From contig DAVZHW010000007.1 in NCBI GenBank assembly GCA_052273625.1, positions 1-64,000 on the forward strand: a DNA stretch of 64,000 nucleotides. Reading direction: 5' to 3'. The position numbers and the translations under genes were made by a program. Positions 41,025 through 49,676 of this stretch are shown in pieces (position 1 is the first letter of the stretch; each line of letters starts with the position of its first letter). This DNA comes from Fimenecus sp052273625. GTDB taxonomy: Bacteria > Bacillota > Clostridia > Oscillospirales > Acutalibacteraceae. Below the pieces are notes generated by a model that worked only from the letters and a program-made list of their open reading frames with translations, had not been told where the DNA came from and ran no database searches.

Positions 41025-42449
41025 TTATTCCTTTCCGTTCCAGCAATATGTGCAAAGCTCGTCTTTATCAAGTCCTATTGCCTCGATTATACCCTCAAGG
41101 CTTTGGAATTCAAGCGAAGCCAAATGGAGTTTTTCACAGATATTCTTCCTCAACGCCTTACCTCTTTCGGTTTTGCCGTCTGAATATTCTTCTATGTGAT
41201 TAAAGCCCTCTTCGCCCTCAAGCTCCATAATAACACGCCTTGCAATAAGCTCCATTTCGCTTGTTGACCTTGAGAAATTGAGATATTTACAGCCGTACAT
41301 AATCGGCGGACACGCAGAGCGCATATGGACTGATTTTGCACCGCTTTCATAGAGAAAATCAACCGTTTCTTTAAGCTGAGTTCCTCTTACAATCGAGTCA
41401 TCGACAAAGAGAAGATTTTTACCCTCGATAAGCTCTTTGACGGGTATCTGCTTCATCTTTGCAATCTTAATTCTCTCCGACTGAGTTGTCGGCATAAAGC
41501 TCCTTGACCAAGTGGGAGTGTATTTTATAAATGCTCTCGCAAACGGAATACCGCTTTCGTTGGAATATCCGATTGCGTGAGGCGTGCCCGAGTCAGGAAC
41601 ACCGCCTACATAGTCAACGCCGTTGCAAACGCCTGTTTGAATATCGGTCTTTGCCATAATTCTGCCGTTGTCATAACGCATTTTTTCGACATTCACGCCC
41701 TCATAGGTCGAGGTCGGATAACCGTAATAGCTCCAAAGGAAAGCACAGATTTTTTTCTTCTTTTTCGGTGCTTTGAGCGAAGTTATTCCCTCTGTTGTGA
41801 TTTCAACTATCTCGGCAGGGCCTAACTCTCTTTCAAAATCGTATCCGAGCTTTTCATAGGCATAGCTTTCAAAAGAAACGGCATATCCCGTTTCGCTCTT
41901 GCCTATCTGCACGGGAAGTCTGCCAAGCTCGTCCCTTGCGGCGATTATCGAACCTGTTTCGGTTAGCAAAATAATCGTTGCCGTACCGTCGATAACCTCC
42001 TGCGCAAACTCAATGCCCTCTTTGAAATTATCTTTAAGGCTTATGAGCGAAGCGATAAGCTCGTTTGAGTTTACCTTACCGCCCGTCATAGCGTCAAAAT
42101 GACCGCAGTCGGTGATAAGATATTTATTTATAAGTTCATCGGAATTATTGATTATTCCGACAGTACAAATTGCAAACGTGCCGAGCTTTGAGCGAATGAG
42201 CAACGGCTGGGGGTCGGTGTCGCTTATGCAACCGATAGCCGATGTGCCGTGCATCTCCTCAAAAATATGCTCAAATTTTGTACGGAACGGAGCGTTTTCA
42301 ATGTTGTGTATTTTCCTCTGTAATCCGATTTGTTTATCATAGACGGCAAGACCGCCTCTGCGTGTTCCGAGGTGAGAATGATAGTCAACGCCGAAAAAGA
42401 CATCGAGCATACAATCCTCTTTAGAAACAACGCCAAAAAATCCACCCAT
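41025..42449 (-). CDS. purF: PurF-like amidophosphoribosyltransferase lacking the N-terminal Cys nucleophile
   Basis: By position and family this should make phosphoribosylamine from PRPP. The 474-residue protein has the phosphoribosyltransferase signature LFVDDSIVRGTQ near residues 340-351 and GVPDSGTPHAIGYS near 280, so the C-terminal half looks normal. The N-terminal glutaminase half is odd: it starts MGGFFGVV where PurF normally exposes Cys after methionine removal (CGxxG), and the RGQESAG glutamine loop is replaced by HLGTRRGGLAVY. Glutamine hydrolysis therefore seems unlikely; it may use ammonia or another partner. Confidence 0.88.
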   Translation of the reverse strand: MGGFFGVVSKEDCMLDVFFGVDYHSHLGTRRGGLAVYDKQIGLQRKIHNIENAPFRTKFEHIFEEMHGTSAIGCISDTDPQPLLIRSKLGTFAICTVGIINNSDELINKYLITDCGHFDAMTGGKVNSNELIASLISLKDNFKEGIEFAQEVIDGTATIILLTETGSIIAARDELGRLPVQIGKSETGYAVSFESYAYEKLGYDFERELGPAEIVEITTEGITSLKAPKKKKKICAFLWSYYGYPTSTYEGVNVEKMRYDNGRIMAKTDIQTGVCNGVDYVGGVPDSGTPHAIGYSNESGIPFARAFIKYTPTWSRSFMPTTQSERIKIAKMKQIPVKELIEGKNLLFVDDSIVRGTQLKETVDFLYESGAKSVHMRSACPPIMYGCKYLNFSRSTSEMELIARRVIMELEGEEGFNHIEEYSDGKTERGKALRKNICEKLHLASLEFQSLEGIIEAIGLDKDELCTYCWNGKE

Positions 42450-42465
42450 ATTTTATCCTCCGAGA

Positions 42466-43176
42466 TTATTCACCAAATACTCTGCGCATCATTTCCTTGT
42501 ATGCGTCCTCAACACCGCCCATATCTCTGCGGAAACGGTCCTTATCAAGCTTTTCGTTTGTCTCTGCGTCCCAGAAACGGCAGGTGTCGGGAGAAATCTC
42601 GTCGGCAAGAACGATAGTGCCGTCAGCAGTCTTACCGAACTCAAGCTTGAAGTCAACAAGCTTTACGCCGAGACCGAGGAAGTACTCTTTAAGAACCTCA
42701 TTAACCTTGAAAGCCATAGCCTTGATGGTTTCGATTTCTTCTCTCGTAGCAACGCCGAGTGCGATTGCGTGGTAAGCGTTCATAAGCGGATCGTGGAGAT
42801 CGTCGTTCTTATATGAAAACTCAATTGTCGGCTCTGCAAAAACAATGCCCTCTTCAACGCCGAAACGCTTTGCAAATGAACCTGCCGAGATGTTTCTGAT
42901 GATAACCTCAAGCGGAACAATGCTTACTTTTTTAACAACGGTTTCATTGTCGTTGAGCTCCTCAACAAAGTGAGTCTTAACGCCGTGCTTTTCAAGAATC
43001 TGCATAAGGTAGTTCGACATACGGTTGTTGATAGCACCCTTGCCTACGATTGTGCCTTTTTTAAGACCGTCAAGAGCTGTTGCGTCGTCCTTATATGAAA
43101 CAATTACCTTTTCGGGATCCTCTGTTGCGAATACCTTTTTTGCTTTTCCTTCATAGAGCTGAGTTGTTTTTTCCAT
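42466..43176 (-). CDS. purC: PurC: SAICAR synthetase
   Basis: PurC joins CAIR and aspartate. The 236-residue protein starts MEKTTQLYEGKAKKV, has SYKDDATALDG near residues 36-46, and the late DFKLEFGKT and ADEISPDTCRFWD motifs. AAAGGAGA lies 9 bases before the ATG at 43176. The longer frame reading into purE's tail region is not needed. Confidence 0.95.
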   Translation of the reverse strand: MEKTTQLYEGKAKKVFATEDPEKVIVSYKDDATALDGLKKGTIVGKGAINNRMSNYLMQILEKHGVKTHFVEELNDNETVVKKVSIVPLEVIIRNISAGSFAKRFGVEEGIVFAEPTIEFSYKNDDLHDPLMNAYHAIALGVATREEIETIKAMAFKVNEVLKEYFLGLGVKLVDFKLEFGKTADGTIVLADEISPDTCRFWDAETNEKLDKDRFRRDMGGVEDAYKEMMRRVFGE

Positions 43177-43210
43177 TGTTAAAATCTCCTTTGATATATT
43201 TTTATTTGAA

Positions 43211-43705
43211 TTATTTGCTGAATTCCTTACAAATTTTTTCGTCCTTTTCAAGAACCTTTCTTGTGTTTTCCTCTCTCATTTCAACAAGTCTCTTAGAAAG
43301 AGCCTCATCCGAAAGAGCGAGAATTTGTCCTGCGAGCAAGCCTGCATTCGCACCGCCGTTTATCGCAACGGTTGCAACGGGAATGCCCGAGGGCATCATA
43401 ACAGTTGAAAGCAATGCGTCCATACCGTCCAATGCTGCCGATTTACAGGGAATACCGATAACAGGGAGTGTTGTATTCGCCGCTATTGCGCCTGCAAGAT
43501 GAGCCGCCATACCTGCCGCAGCGATAATTACGCCGTAGCCGTCAGCCTTTGCCGACTTTGTAAACGCAGCTGCCTGCTCGGGTGTGCGGTGAGCCGAATA
43601 AACGTGAACGGTATATTCGATTTCGAGTGAATCGAGCATATCGGTACACTTTTTGATAATCGGCAAATCGCTGTCGCTTCCCATAATAATTCCGACTTTT
43701 TTCAT
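43211..43705 (-). CDS. purE: PurE: N5-carboxyaminoimidazole ribotide mutase or AIR carboxylase
   Basis: The 164-residue protein opens MKKVGIIMGSDSDLP, the PurE signature, and contains YTVHVYSAHRTPE and AAGMAAHLAGA, which form the nucleotide site. No purK is in this operon, so it could be a class I mutase with an unlinked PurK or a form that uses CO2 directly; I cannot decide between them. It is the first gene after the ZTP riboswitch and has an AGGAGG site. Confidence 0.95.
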   Translation of the reverse strand: MKKVGIIMGSDSDLPIIKKCTDMLDSLEIEYTVHVYSAHRTPEQAAAFTKSAKADGYGVIIAAAGMAAHLAGAIAANTTLPVIGIPCKSAALDGMDALLSTVMMPSGIPVATVAINGGANAGLLAGQILALSDEALSKRLVEMREENTRKVLEKDEKICKEFSK

Positions 43706-43732
43706 AGTGATTTCCTCCTATTTTCAAAAAAC

Positions 43733-43849
43733 AAAAAAGGACACACTTAACCCTGTATGTAGGTTAAATGTGCCCAGACGGTCGGCTTTCAGTCTTATAA
43801 ATTCTTTGTTCCCCTGTGGTGCTCCACATAATCCGTCAGTCACAAAGAA
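43733..43849 (-). promoter_or_regulatory. ZTP/ZMP riboswitch (pfl motif) of the pur operon
   Basis: On the minus strand the first half has a P1 stem, TTCTTTGT (43849-43842) with ACAAAGAA (43809-43802), enclosing GACTGACGG and GTGGAGCACCACAGGGGA. The second half is AGCCGACCGTCTGGGCA (43787-43771), the hallmark 3' part of the ZTP aptamer. GGGCACATTTAACC (43775-43762) pairs with GGTTAAGTGTGTCC (43752-43739) in a terminator with a U tract. GGGC is shared by aptamer and terminator, so ZMP/ZTP binding should prevent termination and switch pur expression on. Confidence 0.92.
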
Positions 43850-43870
43850 CCGTATTTTTAATACGATAAA

Positions 43871-43899
43871 AGTATACCATATCGGCGTATCACAGTCAA
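43871..43899 (-). promoter_or_regulatory. Promoter of the pur operon
   Basis: On the minus strand the -35 TTGACT (43899-43894) and the -10 TATACT (43876-43871) are 17 bases apart, about 20 bases before the ZTP aptamer. Confidence 0.8.
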
Positions 43900-43984
43900 C
43901 AATTTTGACCTTTTCCGAGGGTGGTTACTTTCATAATATTAGTACAAAAATCGTGTCGGTTTTTGGCTATTGTGCATACCGCGC

Positions 43985-44296
43985 TCAATGTATGAGCGAA
44001 AGTATCAACACCGACGCACAGCAACCGCAAGCAACAATGAAAAGATTTCTCGTAAAGTACGCAAGCAATGCGCCGACAATCAGCGCCGCAAAGCCCGATA
44101 TATAACTTCCCGTAACCGTAATAATTGCGGGGAAAGTCATAACGGTAAGCGTTACATACGGAAGATAAAAAAGGAACGACTTTAAGAATTTATTTTTCAA
44201 AGGCTTTCTCATTATGACCATAGGAAGCGTTCTTAAAATATAGCTTATTCCCGCCATAATAAGAATATAGATATATAAATTACCGCTGCCACTCAT
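43985..44296 (-). CDS. azlD: AzlD-like branched-chain amino-acid exporter subunit
   Basis: The 103-residue hydrophobic protein has four helices; YILRTLPMVIMRKPL after helix 1 is the AzlD signature. AzlD is the small partner of AzlC in export of branched-chain amino acids and their analogues such as azaleucine. The ATG overlaps the azlC stop by 4 bases. Confidence 0.88.
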   Translation of the reverse strand: MSGSGNLYIYILIMAGISYILRTLPMVIMRKPLKNKFLKSFLFYLPYVTLTVMTFPAIITVTGSYISGFAALIVGALLAYFTRNLFIVACGCCASVLILSLIH

Positions 44297-45030
44297 TGCG
44301 CTTCCTCCTGTTCTTCGTCTTTAACAGGGAATAAAAGCGCCGCCGCAACAGAGATAACAATTGTAAGCACGATTATTCTAAGGCTGTCGGAAACTTCTGA
44401 AATTACAGGGATAACCTTTGCAAGTCCGCTTATTATAAAGCTTGAAAGCACAACAACGGTTATCGGCTTATTGTTTCTGCAAGGCGGAATTATAAACGCC
44501 AGGAACATACCGTAAACGGCAACGCTCATAGCAGTAATGATACCGTCGGGCAAAATATTTCCCACAGCGATACCGCACATACCGCCGATTGACCACATTG
44601 GAAGCACAAACGACATAGCGCCGTACATATAGGACGGCTTTATGTAGCCCGGATACGCAACGGCAATTCCGAAAAGCTCGTCGGTCAAGTCAAAGCCGAT
44701 TAAAAATCTGTGTATAAGCGGAGTTTTCGGAGAAAACTTCTGGCTCATAGCACAGCTCATTAAAATATATCTTGCATTTGTAACGAGTATTATCAATGCC
44801 GCAGTAATATAGGTTGCTCCGTCTTTCATTGCGGAAATGCCGGCGACCTCGCCTGCCGAAGCATTGTTGAAAAAGTTCATCAAAAAGCCTTGGAAAACAC
44901 TCATTCCCACATTTCTTGCAGTCAAGCCTATCGAAAACGAAACCGCAAAATACCCGAGACCTATCGGTAACCCGTCCTTCAACCCGTTGAAAAACGGCTT
45001 TTTCAACACCCTTTTAACCTCTTCGTTCAT
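44293..45030 (-). CDS. azlC: AzlC-like branched-chain amino-acid exporter subunit
   Basis: The 245-residue membrane protein has six to seven helices and the AzlC features GLKDGLPIGLGYFAVSFSIG near the start and NARYILMSCAMSQ near residue 82. It should form the main channel with AzlD. A GGGGGTTG site precedes the ATG. It has its own promoter at 45052-45080, divergent from the tetR operon. Confidence 0.9.
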   Translation of the reverse strand: MNEEVKRVLKKPFFNGLKDGLPIGLGYFAVSFSIGLTARNVGMSVFQGFLMNFFNNASAGEVAGISAMKDGATYITAALIILVTNARYILMSCAMSQKFSPKTPLIHRFLIGFDLTDELFGIAVAYPGYIKPSYMYGAMSFVLPMWSIGGMCGIAVGNILPDGIITAMSVAVYGMFLAFIIPPCRNNKPITVVVLSSFIISGLAKVIPVISEVSDSLRIIVLTIVISVAAALLFPVKDEEQEEAQ

Positions 45031-45051
45031 TTTTCAACCCCCAATGCTTAT

Positions 45052-45080
45052 ATTCTACTAAATATTTTCGCTTTTGTAAA
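45052..45080 (-). promoter_or_regulatory. Promoter of azlCD
   Basis: On the minus strand the -35 TTTACA (45080-45075) and -10 TAGAAT (45057-45052) are 17 bases apart. Confidence 0.65.
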
Positions 45081-45088
45081 TCATTAAA

Positions 45089-45106
45089 TTGTTTATTCTT
45101 TAACAA
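45089..45106. promoter_or_regulatory. Rex-like imperfect palindrome upstream of azlC
   Basis: TTGTTTATTCTTTAACAA fits the Rex consensus TTGTTAANNNNTTAACAA at all but one position. It lies 8 bases upstream of the azlC -35, the same layout as the palindrome beside the rnf promoter. The surrounding DNA is very AT-rich, so chance is possible. Confidence 0.35.
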
Positions 45107-45152
45107 TTTTTTTGTTGATTATGAACAATCTGTTAATATTGAATTTGTAATA

Positions 45153-45180
45153 TTGACTAACAGTCAGTTTGTGCTAAAAT
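45153..45180 (+). promoter_or_regulatory. Promoter of the tetR-MMPL-lipoprotein operon
   Basis: The -35 TTGACT at 45153-45158 and the -10 TAAAAT at 45175-45180 are 16 bases apart. The -35 lies inside the first TetR-type operator. Confidence 0.7.
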
Positions 45181-45211
45181 GTGTTGCGGTAAAGAAAATG
45201 ACTGTTAGTCA
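45154..45211. promoter_or_regulatory. Twin palindromic operators of the TetR-type regulator
   Basis: TGACTAACAGTCA (45154-45166) and TGACTGTTAGTCA (45199-45211) each have TGACT and AGTCA arms around a 3-base centre, and AGT follows the first and AGTT the second. Their centres are 45 bases apart. The first overlaps the promoter's -35 box and the second lies just before the tetR ribosome binding site. They are the obvious binding sites for the TetR protein. Confidence 0.8.
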
Positions 45212-45234
45212 GTTATTGCTCGGGAGGCGATTTC

Positions 45235-45831
45235 TTGGATAAGATTACACAGAAAAAGAATGAAAAATACACGAAAATTCTCGATACGGCACTCCGTCTT
45301 TTTGAGAGGAACGGAACGCACCTTGTTTCAATCGATGAGATTGTCAAGGGTGCAGGCGTCGCAAAGGGTACTTTCTATCTTTATTTCAAGGACAGATACG
45401 ACCTTATCTCAACGCTTATAATCGAAAAGGCTTCAAAATATATGTCCTTGTTAAACGACGAGTACGAGCCGAAGGATTTCGGAGACGTTTCGACAAGCGT
45501 TCATCATTACATTGAATATCTTTCGGACTTTTTGCAGAAAAACAAGACGCTTTGCATTTTGATTGAAAAAAATCTCAACACCTGCGTAAATGCGGTTGCT
45601 CAGACAAAGGAAGGTCCTATCAAGGAGCTTTATGAGAAAATCTTTTCCGAGCTTATAAATTGCGGAGTTACCAAGGCGGAGGCACGTGCAAAGCTCTATC
45701 TTTACATTGAGCTTATTGTATCGTCCTGCTGCAACGCAATAATCAGGGAAACGCCGTACACGATAGAGGAGCTAAAGCCTCATCTTTGTCAAATAATAGA
45801 ATCAAGCATAGTAAACATTATTAAGAGGTGA
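45235..45831 (+). CDS. TetR/AcrR-family transcriptional repressor
   Basis: The 198-residue protein has an N-terminal helix-turn-helix (about residues 13-60; SIDEIVKGAGVAKGTFYLYF) of the TetR type and a variable ligand-binding C-terminal half with three cysteines in SSCCNAI. The start codon is TTG, 7 bases after GGGAGG. Two palindromic operators precede it, so it most likely represses itself and the downstream transporter and lipoprotein genes. The inducer is unknown but is likely a drug, lipid or envelope-stress signal. Confidence 0.93.
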   Translation: MDKITQKKNEKYTKILDTALRLFERNGTHLVSIDEIVKGAGVAKGTFYLYFKDRYDLISTLIIEKASKYMSLLNDEYEPKDFGDVSTSVHHYIEYLSDFLQKNKTLCILIEKNLNTCVNAVAQTKEGPIKELYEKIFSELINCGVTKAEARAKLYLYIELIVSSCCNAIIRETPYTIEELKPHLCQIIESSIVNIIKR

Positions 45832-45836
45832 TACAT

Positions 45837-47945
45837 TTGAAAAGGATTGCATTGTGGGAAGCAAAGCATCCTAAGACGGTAGTGTTGATAGCGGTAATAC
45901 TTTTAATACCCTCGCTTATAGGATTTTTGTGCACCCGAGTAAACTACGATATAATGTCGTATTTGCCCGACAATCTCTCGTCCGTTCAAGGCGAAAAGGT
46001 ACTTGACGAAACCTTTAACAACGCCGGTATGTCAATATTGGTAATTGAGGATATGCCCTCGAAATATACCGCTGCGTTAAAGGAGGAAATTTCAAAATTA
46101 GAGGGCGTCAGCGCAGTTTTCTGGGTGGATGATTTGGCGGATGTCAGTATTCCTGCCGATATTATCCCCGATGAGCTGAAAAATGTCTTTTACAGTAAAA
46201 CAGGCAATCAGACAATGATGCTTGTGCAGTACAAGTATGCAGGCTCGTCTGACGAAACACTAAAGACGATTAAGCAAATAAAGGGACTTATAAATGACAA
46301 GACCTTTATCAGCGGTCTTACGGCTATTGTCGAGGACACAAAGGAAATATGCGACACGCAAGCACCTATATATGTAGCGGTTGCGGTTGTTCTCGCACTG
46401 ATTATTATGTCGCTGCTTATGGACTCGTGGATTCTTCCGTTCGTAGTGCTTGCAACGCTCGGTATTGCGATACTGTATAATATGGGCACGAATATATTTT
46501 TAGGTGAAATTTCATTCGTTACACAGAGTATTGCGGCAATTCTCCAGCTCGGCGTTACGGTTGACTACTCGATTTTCCTTATAGACAGATACCGTGAGGA
46601 AAAAACACGCAACGCCGCAAGGGAAGAGGCTATGGCAAATGCCGTTACAAAATCAATAACCGCCCTGCTCGGCAGCTCGCTTACAACGATATTCGGGTTC
46701 CTCGCTCTGTGCTTTATGCGTTTGAGGCTCGGCTTTGATATAGGCTTCGTTATGGCAAAGGGCGTTGTATGGGGAATTCTTACGGTTGTATTTGTTCTCC
46801 CCGAAATGCTGCTTGTGTTTGAGGAATACATTGAAAAGTACAAGCACAAGAGCCTTATGCCCTCATTCCCGAAGCTCAATAATTCGATTTACAAAAACAG
46901 GAAGCTGCTTGCGATAATCTGCGTTGTGCTTATTATTCCGTCTTACTTCGTACAGTCAAAGGCAACACCGTATTACAGTATGGATAAGGCGCTCAATAAA
47001 AGCTTTATATCCGTACAGGGTCTTGAAAAGCTCAAATCCGATTTTGATATGGCGACGACGCACTTTATAATCTTTGACGATACGCTTCCGTCGGGTCAGA
47101 TTATCCAAATGGAAAACGAGATTAAAACCCTTGACGGTATCGCCTCGGTACTTGCATACAACTCGATTGTAGGCCCTGCAATCCCCGATGATATTATCCC
47201 CGACGATATTTTGAAAATCTGCAAGGCTGACGGCTTACAGCTTATGATGGTAAACTCGAAATACGCAACCGCCACAGACGAGCTTAACAATCAGGTTGAC
47301 GCACTCAATGCCATTGTTCACAAGTACGACCCAAACGGCTACGTAACGGGCGAGGGTGCAATAGCAAAGGACCTTATCGAGGTTACGGACAGAGATTTCA
47401 CGGTAACGAGTATTCTCTCGATTGCGGCGATATTCATTCTTATTGCAGTAACCCTTAAATCAATAAGCCTGCCGATACTCTTGGTGCTTTCGATTGAGCT
47501 TGCGATTTGGATTAACCTTGCAATCGGCGTTTTGATGGGCAGCTCAATGTCCTTTGTAGATGCTACGGTTATCAACTGCGTTCAGCTCGGCGCTACGGTT
47601 GACTATGCGATACTTCTCACGACGAGATTTCGTGAGGAGCTTCGCCTCGGACGTTCAAAGCACGATGCAATCATCAATGCGGTATCGGCGGCTGAAAGGT
47701 CAATTCTTCAAAGCGCCTCGGTATTCTTTGCGGCAACGTTCGGCGTATATTGTATCTGCGATATTTCAATCATCAAGGGTATATGCGCACTGCTTGCAAG
47801 AGGCTCGGTAATCAGCGCATTTGTAATTATATTCTTCTTAACTCCGTTGCTTTGTATATGCGAAAAGCCGATAAGTAAAACTACTTTGGATTGGCGTTCT
47901 AAAGCTAAGAAGGAACATTTCAAGGAGGCAAAGAACAATGTTTAA
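45837..47945 (+). CDS. MMPL/RND-family efflux transporter
   Basis: The 702-residue protein has two similar halves. Each has a large extracytoplasmic domain followed by five membrane helices, and each has the RND-type helix 4 signature, GVTVDYSIFLIDRYREE near residue 245 and GATVDYAILLTTRFREE near 588, whose Asp residues carry protons. Such MMPL proteins export lipids or hydrophobic compounds. GAGGTG (45825-45830) favours the TTG at 45837 over the GTG at 45828 as start. It overlaps tetR slightly if the earlier start is used, and overlaps the next gene by 8 bases. Confidence 0.92.
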   Translation: MKRIALWEAKHPKTVVLIAVILLIPSLIGFLCTRVNYDIMSYLPDNLSSVQGEKVLDETFNNAGMSILVIEDMPSKYTAALKEEISKLEGVSAVFWVDDLADVSIPADIIPDELKNVFYSKTGNQTMMLVQYKYAGSSDETLKTIKQIKGLINDKTFISGLTAIVEDTKEICDTQAPIYVAVAVVLALIIMSLLMDSWILPFVVLATLGIAILYNMGTNIFLGEISFVTQSIAAILQLGVTVDYSIFLIDRYREEKTRNAAREEAMANAVTKSITALLGSSLTTIFGFLALCFMRLRLGFDIGFVMAKGVVWGILTVVFVLPEMLLVFEEYIEKYKHKSLMPSFPKLNNSIYKNRKLLAIICVVLIIPSYFVQSKATPYYSMDKALNKSFISVQGLEKLKSDFDMATTHFIIFDDTLPSGQIIQMENEIKTLDGIASVLAYNSIVGPAIPDDIIPDDILKICKADGLQLMMVNSKYATATDELNNQVDALNAIVHKYDPNGYVTGEGAIAKDLIEVTDRDFTVTSILSIAAIFILIAVTLKSISLPILLVLSIELAIWINLAIGVLMGSSMSFVDATVINCVQLGATVDYAILLTTRFREELRLGRSKHDAIINAVSAAERSILQSASVFFAATFGVYCICDISIIKGICALLARGSVISAFVIIFFLTPLLCICEKPISKTTLDWRSKAKKEHFKEAKNNV

Positions 47946-49620
47946 CAGTAAAACAAAAAAAGCAATAAGCATCGGCTTGACGGTATCGCTTCTCGCCCTC
48001 TCGCTTGCAGGCTGCGGAAAGCAGAAAACGACGGGAAATGAAATTCTTGACGACGCAAGAGGTACTCAAGCCTATGTTCAGCAGAACTACACAACCCTTG
48101 CCGAAAATGTGAAAAAGCAGGAAACGGTTTATATAAATCTCAACTCCGACGGCACGGTCAAAAAGATAAACGTAACCGATTGGCTTCACACCGATACTCC
48201 GCAGACGGTTATCGAGGACGTAAGCTCGCTTGAGAATATCACAAACGTCAAAACGCTCACACCGGCAAACGTAAAAGACGGCAAGCTCTATTGGGATATG
48301 GATACAACAGACCTCTATTACAGCGGCACGACCGAAAAGTCCTCTCCGCTTAATATAACCATACGCTATTTCCTCGACGATGTTGAAATGACGGCGGAGG
48401 AAATTGCAGGAAAAAGCGGAAACGTTAAAATTCAGATTGACGTTACAAGCGCACTTAAAAAGGCTGTTACAATCAACAAGAAAAGCTATGATATTTATTG
48501 TCCTATGCTCTTTGTCGGCGGTATGATTTTACCCGAGGACAAATTCACGAACGTTAATATTGTAAACGGAACGGCTCTCAGCGACGGCTCAAAGCAAATT
48601 GCATTCTTCACGGGTGTACCCGGTGCGGACGAAAGCCTCGGACTTTCCGAGCTTAATCTTTCAATGCTCAATGCCCTCACGGCAGACTCCTTTACAATAA
48701 CCGCCGCAACAACTAATTTCGAATTGGGCAACATTATGTTTGCGGCAGCGCCGTTGTCGGCTGTCGGCTCAATCGGTACGGGTACTCTCCCCGAAAGCGT
48801 TGACGATATTAAGGGCGTGCTCTCCGACTTTGAGGATGTTCAGAAAGCGCTCAACGGTCTTGATATAAACAAGGTTGTAAGCGTGCTTTACGGCGACTCA
48901 AACAAGTTTGATGAGCTTATCGGCTCTGTCAACACAGCTGTAAGGCTCTACCGTGAGAACGAAAAGCTCCTTAAAACCGTCAGCACATATATGACCGACG
49001 AAAACCTTAAAAAGCTTGAAAAGCTCGCAGATGATTTGAGCAAAACAGACCTTGACGCAATTTCCGCAACGCTCAACGACCCCGCCGTTTCCGCTTTGCT
49101 TGAAATTTTGCCGAAGTTATCCTCAAGCTTTTCCGAAATAGCTACGCTTGCAAAGGATATGAATGAGATAATGCCCATTCTTCAATCACTTTCAAACGAT
49201 ATGGACGACCCCGAGATTAAACAGTCGCTTGAAAATATGCCCGAAACACTAAACGAGCTTCAAGGCGTATTAAAGACGATTGACGATAACAAGGAAGTTC
49301 TTGAAATGATAAACGACCTTTCGAGCGACGATAAATCGGCACAGATTGACGCACTTATGAAAACCGTAAGCAAATACACCACTCTCGACTCTCTTCCCGA
49401 GGAAAAGCAGCAGCTTCTTACCGAGAAAATGAAGGAATGGCTTACCTACGGCAACGAGTACGACATTTTCACTGAAAAGACCTCGCTTATGACCTCGAAC
49501 GTTGTTTTCACATATAAAACAGACGCAATTTCCGTTCCCGAGCAGTCATCGGCAGAGCAAACGACAGAGCCTCAGGAAACGGTAGGCTTCGTCACAAGAA
49601 TTAAAAATCTTTTCAAATAA
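47938..49620 (+). CDS. Large lipoprotein partner of the MMPL transporter
   Basis: The 560-residue product has a signal peptide and a lipobox (SLAGC, Cys near residue 26). A globular, beta-rich N-terminal half (about 40-260) is followed by a long helical, repetitive region (about 290-490) rich in Asp, Leu and Lys, such as LDAISATLNDPAV and LQSLSNDMDDPE, which suggests a coiled-coil stalk. I do not recognise a named family. Its start lies inside the transporter's stop region, so the two are coupled; it is probably an accessory adaptor or substrate-collecting protein. Confidence 0.85.
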   Translation: MFNSKTKKAISIGLTVSLLALSLAGCGKQKTTGNEILDDARGTQAYVQQNYTTLAENVKKQETVYINLNSDGTVKKINVTDWLHTDTPQTVIEDVSSLENITNVKTLTPANVKDGKLYWDMDTTDLYYSGTTEKSSPLNITIRYFLDDVEMTAEEIAGKSGNVKIQIDVTSALKKAVTINKKSYDIYCPMLFVGGMILPEDKFTNVNIVNGTALSDGSKQIAFFTGVPGADESLGLSELNLSMLNALTADSFTITAATTNFELGNIMFAAAPLSAVGSIGTGTLPESVDDIKGVLSDFEDVQKALNGLDINKVVSVLYGDSNKFDELIGSVNTAVRLYRENEKLLKTVSTYMTDENLKKLEKLADDLSKTDLDAISATLNDPAVSALLEILPKLSSSFSEIATLAKDMNEIMPILQSLSNDMDDPEIKQSLENMPETLNELQGVLKTIDDNKEVLEMINDLSSDDKSAQIDALMKTVSKYTTLDSLPEEKQQLLTEKMKEWLTYGNEYDIFTEKTSLMTSNVVFTYKTDAISVPEQSSAEQTTEPQETVGFVTRIKNLFK

Positions 49621-49635
49621 CACAAAGTAAAAAAG

Positions 49636-49657
49636 CACGCTCCGGCGTGTTTTTTTG
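49636..49657 (+). terminator. Terminator of the tetR-MMPL-lipoprotein operon
   Basis: CACGC (49636-49640), loop TCCG and GCGTG (49645-49649) form a short GC-rich stem followed by a T run at 49650-49657, just after the lipoprotein stop codon. Confidence 0.75.
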
Positions 49658-49676
49658 CGTTTGTTTCAAATTCCTA

